Shown piece after piece: positions 23,203 through 30,740 of a stretch of DNA of 64,000 nt. The position numbers and the translations under genes are program-made. The stretch comes from Polyangiaceae bacterium. Its GTDB lineage: Bacteria > Myxococcota_A > Polyangia > Polyangiales > Polyangiaceae. Location: NCBI GenBank assembly GCA_019637295.1, contig JAHBVX010000016.1, positions 1 through 64,000 of the forward strand, written 5' to 3'. A model generated the notes under the pieces. It saw only the letters and a program-made list of their open reading frames with translations, had not been told where the DNA came from and searched no databases. The number at the start of each line of letters is the position of its first letter. Within the stretch, counting starts at the first letter, position 1.

Positions 23203-24873
23203 ATGTTCGTCTGCCCCGAGTGTGGACACCGGCAGCAAGCGCCCGGGTTCTGTACCGAGGATGGTGTCTCGCTGGCGGACGCGGGGGACGACGTCCTGCT
23301 CGGCTCCACGCTGGGTAGCTACCGCGTGACCGCGCTCATCGGACGGGGCGGGATGGGCCTGGTGTATCGCGCCGTGCATCCGACCATTGGCAGCCGCGTC
23401 GCGGTGAAGGTGCTCACCCGCGAGTGCGCCGCGGACCGCACGCTGGTCGAGCGCTTCTTCGCCGAAGCCCGCGCCGTCAATCTCATCCGGCACGACAACA
23501 TCGTCAGCGTGCTCGATCTCGCGTCGTTGCCCGACGGGCGCCCGTTCATCGTCATGGAGCTGCTCGAGGGGCGCCCGCTCTCTACGCTGATCGAGCGCAG
23601 CGGACCGCTGCCCCTGGGCGCGGCGATCACCATCGTGTCGGAGTTGCTCGATGGGCTGAGCGCTGCACACGACAAAGGCATCGTGCACCGAGACCTGAAG
23701 CCGGACAACGTCTACATCACGCGCTCCGGGCGCGTGAAGGTCGTGGACTTCGGCATCGCCAAGCTGCGGCCGGAGCAGGGCGGCGTCAGCGACGCTACGC
23801 GCACGGGGTCGCTGATGGGCACGCCCTTCTACATGTCCCCGGAGCAGGCGGTGGGCGCGCCAGTGGACGCCCGCTCGGATCTGTACGCGGTGGGCGTCAT
23901 CCTGTTCGAGATGGTGACCGGGCAACGACCGTTCTCTGCGCGAAACCTGTACGAGTTGCTCAAGGCCCACGTGGAAGCCATGCCGCTCGCGCCACGCGTC
24001 TTGCGAGCGGACATTCCGGAGCAGCTCGAGACGGTGCTGCTGCACGCGCTGCAGAAGGATCCGGGCTACCGCTATCAATCGGCCCGTGACTTCAAGGCGG
24101 GCCTGCTGCAAGCGAGCGCGGCAGTGCCGCCGGGTTCCTTCGTGCCGCCCGCGACGCTGGTCGACGGGGCGGCGACCAGCGCGCTCGGCAGCGCTCCGTA
24201 CGCGACGCCGCCGCCCGGGTTCACCAGCGGGGCGGTGGCGCACACCCCGCTCGGCTCTCGCCCCGGCCTACCGACTCCCCAAGCAGGAGAAGCGCCGACG
24301 CGCCGCGCAGGTCGCTTCGGCTATTTCGCCGTCGCGACCTGCGGCGTCGTCGTGCTCGCTACCCTGGGCTCGTGTGTGACCTGCTTCGGCCTGACCCTGT
24401 CGCACGAGCCGCGCACGGTCGACGTGCAGCTCGGGGGCACGGACCGCGTCACCATCACGCCGAGCAACTTCGAGTTCACCACCTTCACGGGCCACGCCGA
24501 GAGCGCTGCCCAGAAGCAGGACTCGAGCGCGCGGTTATCGTCGATCCGCGCCACCGGTCGCCTCCACGACAGAGGCATCGACCTGACCCACGGTGGGGTA
24601 GCGCGGGTGGTGTATGGCTTCCGCACCCCGTCGGGCTGCCTCGACGTCGAGGTCACACAGGCGGGCCTGACGACGCGGCGCAGCGACCAATGCTCACCGG
24701 GCACCGTCGGCCAGCCGCGCTGCACGGTGAGACAACTATTGCAGCGGGTCGAGCAACGAGGCGGCTCGCTCGGCAACGACGCGAGCGCTGCCCTCACGAC
24801 CCGCGACCAAGGGCCCGCGAGCTGGACGCTGCAGAGCGGTGGCCGCGAGTACGCCTTCGACGACGACTGCTGA
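23203..24873 (+). CDS. Membrane Ser/Thr kinase with N-terminal zinc ribbon
   Basis: A 556-residue kinase. Residues 1-20 form a zinc ribbon (CPECGHRQQAPGFCTEDG), a frequent feature of myxobacterial kinases. The catalytic domain has GRGGMGLVY, VAVKVL, HRDLKPDNV, DFGIAKLR and GTPFYMSPEQ, all canonical, and should be active. A Pro-rich linker leads to one transmembrane helix (near residue 373-396) and an extracytoplasmic domain of about 160 residues with four cysteines. ATG 23203 (MFVCPECG) is preferred over 23149, which overlaps the divergent FKBP start. Substrate and ligand unknown. Confidence 0.88.
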   Translation: MFVCPECGHRQQAPGFCTEDGVSLADAGDDVLLGSTLGSYRVTALIGRGGMGLVYRAVHPTIGSRVAVKVLTRECAADRTLVERFFAEARAVNLIRHDNIVSVLDLASLPDGRPFIVMELLEGRPLSTLIERSGPLPLGAAITIVSELLDGLSAAHDKGIVHRDLKPDNVYITRSGRVKVVDFGIAKLRPEQGGVSDATRTGSLMGTPFYMSPEQAVGAPVDARSDLYAVGVILFEMVTGQRPFSARNLYELLKAHVEAMPLAPRVLRADIPEQLETVLLHALQKDPGYRYQSARDFKAGLLQASAAVPPGSFVPPATLVDGAATSALGSAPYATPPPGFTSGAVAHTPLGSRPGLPTPQAGEAPTRRAGRFGYFAVATCGVVVLATLGSCVTCFGLTLSHEPRTVDVQLGGTDRVTITPSNFEFTTFTGHAESAAQKQDSSARLSSIRATGRLHDRGIDLTHGGVARVVYGFRTPSGCLDVEVTQAGLTTRRSDQCSPGTVGQPRCTVRQLLQRVEQRGGSLGNDASAALTTRDQGPASWTLQSGGREYAFDDDC

Positions 24874-24875
24874 CG

Positions 24876-25295
24876 TCACTCGTCGAAGGAGAAGCTGACG
24901 GCCTTGTCGCGCTCGAACCCAAGGCTGTTGTAGAAGTTCAGCACGCCGGTGTCCGCCTTGACCAAGGGCTTGACGTTCACCCGGCTCGGGCGTTTGGCGG
25001 TGGACTCACGGAGCGTGGCCACGAGCCGCTTGGCGATGCCGCGATGCCGCGCCGCCGGGCTCACCACGAGCTCCTGGATGTACAGGATCAGCCCCGACTC
25101 GCGCTCGAAGGAGTAGCCGAGTACGGCTCCGAGCAGCCCGTTCTCTTCGGCCACGAAGCAGCTCTGGGGCTCGAAGCGAAAGAACTTCTCGATGTAGGCG
25201 CGGGCACCCTCCCGAGTCCAGGAGACGTCGTAGCCCAGGAGATACAGGTCGGCGACCGCGTCGAGGTCGCTGTCAGTCATGCGGCGAATGTCCAT
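24876..25295 (-). CDS. GNAT-family N-acetyltransferase
   Basis: A 139-residue acetyltransferase beginning MDIRRMTDSDLDAVADLYLLGY. The acetyl-CoA-binding Q/RxxGxG/A region reads RHRGIAKRLVATL, preceded by IQELVVSP, and the end has LNFYNSLGFERD, all standard for the family. The acceptor is unknown. A TATCCT -10 (25305-25310) lies 9 bases before the ATG, and a CAGCCC-T-GGGCTG inverted repeat follows in the likely spacer. It converges on the kinase gene, three bases apart. Confidence 0.85.
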   Translation of the reverse strand: MDIRRMTDSDLDAVADLYLLGYDVSWTREGARAYIEKFFRFEPQSCFVAEENGLLGAVLGYSFERESGLILYIQELVVSPAARHRGIAKRLVATLRESTAKRPSRVNVKPLVKADTGVLNFYNSLGFERDKAVSFSFDE

Positions 25296-25313
25296 GTCCG
25301 GCGCAGGATACCC

Positions 25314-25326
25314 CAGCCCTGGGCTG
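25314..25326. promoter_or_regulatory. Small inverted repeat in GNAT promoter region
   Basis: CAGCCC and GGGCTG flank a single T. The site lies just upstream of the -10-like TATCCT of the GNAT gene and could be an operator. The arms are short and the region is GC-rich, so a chance match is possible. Confidence 0.3.
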
Positions 25327-25424
25327 CGCACCACGATCCGTAGCGCGCCGCAGCTTTCGGGGCGGAGTCTGGCCTCGGCAGTGTTGTCAACCCGAGCCGT
25401 GTCGATGAAGATGGCTCATCGCCC

Positions 25425-26924
25425 ATGGAAGACTTCACCGAGTACCTCGACGTCGCGAGCAGCCGCCTGGGTGCAGGCGTGCTGTACGCGAACGACGAGT
25501 TCTTCGCCGAGAAGGAGAACCTGATCAAGCCCGAGCCCGCGGTATTTCTCGAGCACGAGTACACCGCGCGCGGCAAGTGGATGGACGGCTGGGAGAGTCG
25601 GCGACGGCGGGAGCCGGGCTACGACTTCGCGCTGGTCCGGCTGGCGACGCCTAGCGTGCTGCGCGGTGTAGTGGTGGACACCGCCTTCTTCCGAGGCAAC
25701 TACCCGGAGCACTGCTCGCTGGATGCGACCTGGGTCGACGGCTACCCCGGACCCGAGGCGCTGCTGGCGGACGACGTGGAGTGGACGCCGGTGTTGCCCA
25801 AGAGCGCGCTGGCAGGTGACAGCCCGAATCGCTTCTCGATCGCTGACCCGCGCGCGTTCAACGTCGTGCGCCTGAACATCTTCCCGGACGGAGGCGTGGC
25901 GCGGCTGCGGGTTCACGGTGAGCCCGTGGTGCGCTTCGGGCGACTGCCCGTGGGCGCGGGGCTGGTGGACTTGGCGGCGGCGCTGCACGGCGCGCGCGCC
26001 ATCGCGTGTAGCGACAGCTTCTTCGGGCCGCGCAACAACTTGATCATGCCAGGCAACGCGCGGAACATGGGTGAGGGCTGGGAGACGCGGCGCCGGCGGG
26101 GTCCGGGCCACGATTGGATGGTGATCCGCCTCGCGGCTCACGGCATCGTGAGGCGAGTGGAGATCGACACCAGCTTCTTCAAGGGCAACGCGCCCGCCCG
26201 GGGGACTCTGGAGGGCACCTTCGTGGCGGACGGAGCGGACCCCGACGACGGCGCCGCGTGGTGGCCGATCCTGGACGCGGCCCTGCAGCCGCACACGCTG
26301 CACGGCTTCATCGACGAGGTCGCGGACTCGCCCATCGCCACCCACGCCCGCTTCTCCATCTTCCCGGACGGAGGCTGCGCGCGGCTGCGACTGCACGGCG
26401 AGATCGACGAGGCCGAGCGACTCCGGCAGGGGACCCGCGTGCTCGACGTCATGCCCGAGGGCCGCGCGCGCCGAGACCTGCTCGCCTGCTGCGGCAGCGC
26501 GCGCTGGGCCGAGGCCATGCTCGCTTCTCGTCCGTTTCGGACCTTCGAGGCCTTGTCATCGCGCGCCAGCGACGTCTGGCGCGGGCTCTCGGCTGACGAC
26601 TGGCTCGAGGCGTTTCGAGCACACCCCCGCATCGGCGAGCAGCGCGAGGGCCAAGATGCGCACGCGCGCTGGTCGCGTAGCGAGCAAGCTCGGGCGAGCA
26701 CCGCGGCCCCGGAGGTGCGCGAGGAGTTGGCCCGCGTGAACGCCGAGTACGAAGCGAAGCATGGCTTCGTCTTTCTCATCTGCGCCGCGGGCAAGAGCGC
26801 CGAAGAGATGTTGGCCGCGGCCAAGCAGCGGCTGGGCAGCTCGCGTGAGGGCGAGCTCGGGGTGGCGGCCGAGCAGCAGCGCCAGATCACCGAGCTTCGG
26901 CTCAGGAGGCTACTTCTGTCATGA
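25425..26924 (+). CDS. Allantoicase-OHCU decarboxylase fusion
   Basis: A 499-residue two-part enzyme. Residues 1-330 match allantoicase (allantoate to ureidoglycolate plus urea) with two similar halves: WMDGWESRRRREPGYDFALVRL and GEGWETRRRRGPGHDWMVIRL, each followed by VVVDTAFFRGN or VEIDTSFFKGN. Residues 330-499 match OHCU decarboxylase: DWLEAFRAHPRIGE (active-site His region), SRSEQA, NAEYEAKHGFVFLICA and RLGSSREGEL. It joins two non-consecutive steps of ureide breakdown in one chain, with a short linker near LRQGTRVLDVMPEG. The next gene overlaps by ATGA, so the third enzyme is made from the same mRNA. No strong ribosome binding site precedes ATG 25425. Confidence 0.9.
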   Translation: MEDFTEYLDVASSRLGAGVLYANDEFFAEKENLIKPEPAVFLEHEYTARGKWMDGWESRRRREPGYDFALVRLATPSVLRGVVVDTAFFRGNYPEHCSLDATWVDGYPGPEALLADDVEWTPVLPKSALAGDSPNRFSIADPRAFNVVRLNIFPDGGVARLRVHGEPVVRFGRLPVGAGLVDLAAALHGARAIACSDSFFGPRNNLIMPGNARNMGEGWETRRRRGPGHDWMVIRLAAHGIVRRVEIDTSFFKGNAPARGTLEGTFVADGADPDDGAAWWPILDAALQPHTLHGFIDEVADSPIATHARFSIFPDGGCARLRLHGEIDEAERLRQGTRVLDVMPEGRARRDLLACCGSARWAEAMLASRPFRTFEALSSRASDVWRGLSADDWLEAFRAHPRIGEQREGQDAHARWSRSEQARASTAAPEVREELARVNAEYEAKHGFVFLICAAGKSAEEMLAAAKQRLGSSREGELGVAAEQQRQITELRLRRLLLS

Positions 26925-27262
26925 GCCCCATCACCACTCACATCTTGGATCTCTCCCGCGGGAGCCCAGCGGAGGGCGTGGCCGTCACGCTCGAGCAGCA
27001 CCAGGGCGGCGACTGGCACCTGCTCGGTCAGCGCAAGACCGACGCAGACGGACGGATCCGGGACCTGCTCGGGGACGACGCCGAGCTCGCGGCCGGTGTG
27101 TACCGACTGACCTTCGACGTGGCTGGCTATTTCCAGCGGCAGGGACGCGAGACCTTCTACCCGACCGTCACGCTCTGCTTCAGCGTGAAGAACCCCAGCG
27201 AGCACCATCACGTGCCGCTGTTGCTCTCGCCCTTCGGTTACAGCACCTATCGCGGCAGCTGA
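26921..27262 (+). CDS. hiuH: 5-hydroxyisourate hydrolase
   Basis: A 113-residue transthyretin-fold enzyme that opens 5-hydroxyisourate to OHCU. The start SPITTHILDLSRGSPAEGV, the centre KTDADGRIRDL and the end HHVPLLLSPFGYSTYRGS are the family hallmarks (active-site His, Arg and the C-terminal YRGS). It overlaps the fusion gene by ATGA. Its product feeds the OHCU decarboxylase domain encoded just upstream. Confidence 0.95.
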   Translation: MSPITTHILDLSRGSPAEGVAVTLEQHQGGDWHLLGQRKTDADGRIRDLLGDDAELAAGVYRLTFDVAGYFQRQGRETFYPTVTLCFSVKNPSEHHHVPLLLSPFGYSTYRGS

Positions 27263-27339
27263 AGCGCTGTCAGGAGGGCCCCGACGAATTCACTTCGGCG
27301 GGCGGGCGTGCTGTCGATTCGACAACTCTCGAGGCTGGC

Positions 27340-28788
27340 TCAGCGCTTGCGCCGGCCGTCCAGGATCTTCACGAAGGAGCGGCTGCCGAGCTCTTCGGCC
27401 GTCAGCCCGCTCAGGCGCACGGCCTCGTCTTCGGTCAGCGCACCGCAGTTCTTGGCGCGCAGGAAGAAGTTCAAGAGCCCCTGTCCGGTGGCCGCGTCGT
27501 CGAACACATCCCCGACCAGGGTCGCCTGCGCGGCGCGCTCCACGAACTTCGTCAGCCGCTCGCTGGCGGTGTCGAGCCCTTCGAGGAAGAAGGTGAACAC
27601 CGCGGCGTAGCGGGTGGGCAGCTGACCCGGGTGCAGGTCCCAACCCTGATAGAAGCCGCCCACCAGCGAGTGCGTCGCTTGATCGAAGTGCAGCTTCCAC
27701 GCGCGATGCACGACGTCCAGGTTCTCTGCTACTTGTCGGGCGGTGAGCGGGGGCCCGTCCTTGCTCGCGGCGTGCGGCGGGATGGGCATGATCGTCGTCG
27801 CGCCGTCGCTCATCCACACGCCCGTGTTGGCGAGGGTCACCTGCATGACGTGCTTGGCGAAGTCGCAGCTGGCATGTGTCATGCTCTGATACGCCGCGGT
27901 GATGTTGCAGCTCGCGGTATAGTCGTAGGTCCCGAAGTGCGCGGCCACGATCCGGCCGCTGCCAGCGGCGATGAGCGCGGGCAGTGGCGCTCGCCCCTCA
28001 CCGCCCAAGATGACCTGGGTCTGCTCCACCATGACCTCCATGCGCAGCGTGCCGGGCGGCAAGCCGTGCTTCTGCTCCAGCGTGGAGAACAAGCCGACCA
28101 GCGCCGCGACCTGCTCGGCCACGGTGACCTTGGGCAAGGTGACCACGAAGTTCGCGGGCAGCTTCTTGCCAGACTTCTCGAGCAGCGCGGTGAGGAACAG
28201 ATCGAGCGTCCGAATGGAGCGACCGCGAAGCTCGGCGGTGAGCGGCTTGATTCGGATGCCGAGGAACGGCGGCAAGGAGCCTTCGGCCATGCCGCTCGCG
28301 ACCTCCGCCGCCGTGCGCACGGCGTCCTGATCCTCTTCGTCGTCCGGCCGGTTGCCGTAGCCGTCCTCGAAGTCGATGCGGAAGTCCTCGACGGCCTCCC
28401 GCTCGAGCTTCTCCAGGATGCGATCGTAGACGGTGGTCGCGAGCCAAGCTGCGCGATCCACCCGGCGGGCGAGGTCCGGGTTCTCGCGGACCGCCGCGAT
28501 CACGCCTGCGCTCTCGTTGACCGTGGTGGCCAGCCGCCCGCTGCCGGGTAGCGCGACGGCTCGCGCGAAGGTGAAGGGGTCCGGCGCGTAGGTGGACAGG
28601 ACTCGGGCGCCGAGCTCGCCGAGCTTCTTCGCGGTGCTGGCCTTGAACAGATGCGCGCCGCCGTAGACCGTGTGCACGGGCTGGCGCGCGCCGCTCTCCC
28701 CCGGGTACTGCTGGGCGAAGCGCTGCTCCGCCTCCCGCAAGGCCGCGAGCTGGCTGTCGATGTCTGCTGGGGTGAGGCTGGTCTTCAT
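27340..28788 (-). CDS. CitE/malate-synthase-like TIM-barrel enzyme (DUF6986-like)
   Basis: A 482-residue TIM-barrel enzyme of the HpcH/CitE superfamily. It has FRIDFEDGYGNRPDDEEDQDA (metal-binding Glu/Asp), LGIRIKPLTAELRGRSIRTLD, NFVVTLPKVTV, RMEVMVEQTQVIL and HFGTYDYTASCNI. It is shorter than malate synthases and longer than CitE. Similar proteins occur near allantoin genes in other bacteria, so it may consume glyoxylate released by ureidoglycolate lyase; this is inference. It converges on the HIU hydrolase gene with 77 bases between. Start at ATG 28788. Confidence 0.7.
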   Translation of the reverse strand: MKTSLTPADIDSQLAALREAEQRFAQQYPGESGARQPVHTVYGGAHLFKASTAKKLGELGARVLSTYAPDPFTFARAVALPGSGRLATTVNESAGVIAAVRENPDLARRVDRAAWLATTVYDRILEKLEREAVEDFRIDFEDGYGNRPDDEEDQDAVRTAAEVASGMAEGSLPPFLGIRIKPLTAELRGRSIRTLDLFLTALLEKSGKKLPANFVVTLPKVTVAEQVAALVGLFSTLEQKHGLPPGTLRMEVMVEQTQVILGGEGRAPLPALIAAGSGRIVAAHFGTYDYTASCNITAAYQSMTHASCDFAKHVMQVTLANTGVWMSDGATTIMPIPPHAASKDGPPLTARQVAENLDVVHRAWKLHFDQATHSLVGGFYQGWDLHPGQLPTRYAAVFTFFLEGLDTASERLTKFVERAAQATLVGDVFDDAATGQGLLNFFLRAKNCGALTEDEAVRLSGLTAEELGSRSFVKILDGRRKR

Positions 28789-28831
28789 GGCGAGTGCGTG
28801 CTTACGACGACTCGCCGCGGCAGTCACGCCG

Positions 28832-29524
28832 TCAGTTGGGGCAGACGGCGCAGCCCTGACTCGTCACCAGGCCGACGCAGACGCTGTCCCACTCCGTGCT
28901 GCAGCAGTAGGAATCCGCGGCGCACACGCACGACTGGATGCTCGACACGGTGCAGCCTGGCGTGGTCTTGCTGGAGCAACAGTTGCCCACGCTCGTCGAA
29001 CCGCCGGTTCCACCGCCGCCGCTGGTGCCTCCGGTGCTGGCGCCACCGAAGCCGCTGGTGCCTCCGGTGCTGGCGCCACCGAAGCCGCTGGTGCCCCCGG
29101 TGCTGGCGCCACCGAAGCCGCTGGTGCCCCCGGTGCTGGCGCCACCGAAGCCGCTGGTGCCCCCGGTGCTGGCGCCACCGAAGCCGCTGGTACCTCCGGT
29201 TGCACCGAAGCCGGCGCTGCCGCCGAAGCCGCTGGTGCCTCCGGTTGCGCCAAAGCCGGCTCCTCCCGCGGCGCCCCCGAAGCTCGAGCCCGCGGCGCCC
29301 GCGTTGCCGCCGGTCGCGCCGAAGGCGCCGAGCCCGCCGCCGCCCCCCGTGCTGCTCCCTCCGGTGCCCGAGACCGGGGCGCACGCTCCCTGGTCGCACT
29401 GGTAGCCGTCTGGGCAGGTGCCGCCGTCGGAGCAATCGATGTAGCCGCCGCCGCTGGCTCCGCTGGAGCAGGCGGCGAGGAAAGCCAGGGTGACGAGTGA
29501 CGCGAGCCGGAGTGTGTGTTTCAT
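28832..29524 (-). CDS. Gly-rich repeat lipoprotein with Cys-rich end
   Basis: A 230-residue lipoprotein: signal peptide with lipobox (FLAAC near residue 20), a Cys-containing segment (DCSDGGTCPDGYQCDQGAC), a long Gly/Phe/Thr repeat region built on GGTSGFGGAST (11 residues) and a C-terminal Cys-rich domain (NCCSSKTTPGCTVSSIQSCVC). An adhesive or wall-associated role is plausible; no enzyme domain is seen. RBS GAGG precedes ATG 29524. Repeat number probably varies between strains. Confidence 0.7.
   Translation of the reverse strand: MKHTLRLASLVTLAFLAACSSGASGGGYIDCSDGGTCPDGYQCDQGACAPVSGTGGSSTGGGGGLGAFGATGGNAGAAGSSFGGAAGGAGFGATGGTSGFGGSAGFGATGGTSGFGGASTGGTSGFGGASTGGTSGFGGASTGGTSGFGGASTGGTSGFGGASTGGTSGGGGTGGSTSVGNCCSSKTTPGCTVSSIQSCVCAADSYCCSTEWDSVCVGLVTSQGCAVCPN
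29019..29183. repeat. 33-bp tandem repeat (five copies)
   Basis: Five head-to-tail 33-base units (29019-29051, 29052-29084, 29085-29117, 29118-29150 and 29151-29183) encode GGTSGFGGAST on the minus strand; unit identity is very high, with T/C changes in one Pro/Gly codon. Degenerate units follow to about 29260. This is a candidate minisatellite. Confidence 0.85.
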
Positions 29525-29645
29525 GAAGCCTCGAAGGAGCAAGCAATGACCATACCGGTCACGGTGTGCCAACTGTGGCGCCGATTCCGTGGCGCGTCCA
29601 CCCCAGTACCCGGGGCTCGCTGGGGCGCCGGCGCCGCACACCCCC

Positions 29646-29969
29646 TCAGCTGTCGTCCCGACCCGGCCCGAGGTCGACGGGGTCCTTCGGGTGCCGCGCG
29701 AGCCAGGCGCGTGACAGCGCGTGCCCCGTGATTGGTGCGGTGACGGCGAGCACGAAGCTCACCAAGAGCTCACGGCCCGTGAGGCGACCCCCGTCGAACC
29801 AGAACCAGATGAGCGAGGCGAGCAGCAAGGTGCCGAGCCCTCCGGTGGTGACCACGCTCGGGCCGTGGATGCGGCTCAAGAAGCGCGGCAGCACGACCAC
29901 GCCCCAGGAGCCCACGAGCGCGAGCGCGGCGCCGAGCACGAGCAGCACCGAGACGACGACCTCAGCCAT
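29646..29969 (-). CDS. mrpG: Mrp antiporter subunit G
   Basis: A 107-residue membrane protein with three helices and the family segment VVVLPRFLSRIHGPSVVTTGGLGTLLLASLIWF. It is the last gene of the operon, overlapping mrpF by 8 bases. MrpG is part of the seven-subunit Na+(Li+)/H+ antiporter complex in the inner membrane. The acidic C-terminus VDLGPGRDDS is not conserved in the family. Confidence 0.9.
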   Translation of the reverse strand: MAEVVVSVLLVLGAALALVGSWGVVVLPRFLSRIHGPSVVTTGGLGTLLLASLIWFWFDGGRLTGRELLVSFVLAVTAPITGHALSRAWLARHPKDPVDLGPGRDDS

Positions 29970-30258
29970 CGCCTTCTTCCTCGAAGGGGTCACTGCCAAA
30001 GCGGCCCGTCTCGATGAAGCGAGCCAGCGAGAGCGTGCTGACCAACCCGAGCAGGCTGATCACGAACACCAACTCGAACATCTCTTCCCGTCCGTGCACG
30101 ATCGTGAACACGACGACCAGCGCCGCGCTGTTCATCACCAGCGTGTCCAGGGCCAGCACGCGGTCCAGGCTGGTCGGTCCGCGCACGAGTCGCCACAGGC
30201 AGCACGCGCACGCCAGCGCCAGACACGCTGCCGCGATGGTGCCGGCGATGGTCAACAT
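29962..30258 (-). CDS. mrpF: Mrp antiporter subunit F
   Basis: A 98-residue protein with three helices and the conserved core RLVRGPTSLDRVLALDTLVMNSAALVVVFTIV. It overlaps mrpE by 7 bases and mrpG by 8, in the usual E-F-G order. Start at ATG 30258. Confidence 0.92.
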   Translation of the reverse strand: MLTIAGTIAAACLALACACCLWRLVRGPTSLDRVLALDTLVMNSAALVVVFTIVHGREEMFELVFVISLLGLVSTLSLARFIETGRFGSDPFEEEGDG

Positions 30259-30740
30259 GGAAATATCTCCAGCAGGCGCCGCTCGTAGCGCGACTTGATC
30301 CCCGCGACGACGGACGCGGGGTCGTCCGTGTGGAACACATGTACCAGCAGGTGAGTGCGGTCTTCGCTCACGTCGACGGACACGGTGCCCGGCGTGTACG
30401 AGATGGTGGAGGCCAGCGCCGTGATCGCGAACGGATCGCGCAAGGTGAGCGGCACCTTCACCAGGACCGGGCTCTGCCGGCCGCCGCGGCTGAGGATCAG
30501 CCACGTCACGCGCAGGTTCGACGCGAACACGTCGAACGCGACCAGCGCGACGTAGGCCAAGATGCGCGGGACGCTGCGGACCCGGATGCGCTGGTCGAAC
30601 AGGCCCCGGGTGGCGAACGGCAGGGCCCAGGCCACGACCAGCCCGAGCAGCCAGTGCCCGGGGGAGAGCGGGTCCGTGATGGTGACCCAGGTGATCAGCA
30701 GCATGACGCTGGTGACCGGATGGGGCAGTACGCGGCTCAC
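30252..30740 (-). CDS. mrpE: Mrp antiporter subunit E
   Basis: A 162-residue membrane protein with two helices and the cytosolic domain typical of MrpE: VFASNLRVTWLILSRGGRQSPVLVKVPLTLRDPFAITALASTISYTPGTVSVDVSEDR. It starts at GTG 30740, overlapping the mrpD stop (GTGA). The open frame continues upstream to 32054 only as a shadow of mrpD. Confidence 0.9.
   Translation of the reverse strand: MSRVLPHPVTSVMLLITWVTITDPLSPGHWLLGLVVAWALPFATRGLFDQRIRVRSVPRILAYVALVAFDVFASNLRVTWLILSRGGRQSPVLVKVPLTLRDPFAITALASTISYTPGTVSVDVSEDRTHLLVHVFHTDDPASVVAGIKSRYERRLLEIFPC

Noticed and set aside
27281-27302. Hairpin between the convergent HIU hydrolase and CitE-like genes
   Set aside because: The stem is 7 of 8 bp and no T-run follows on either strand, so a terminator is not supported.
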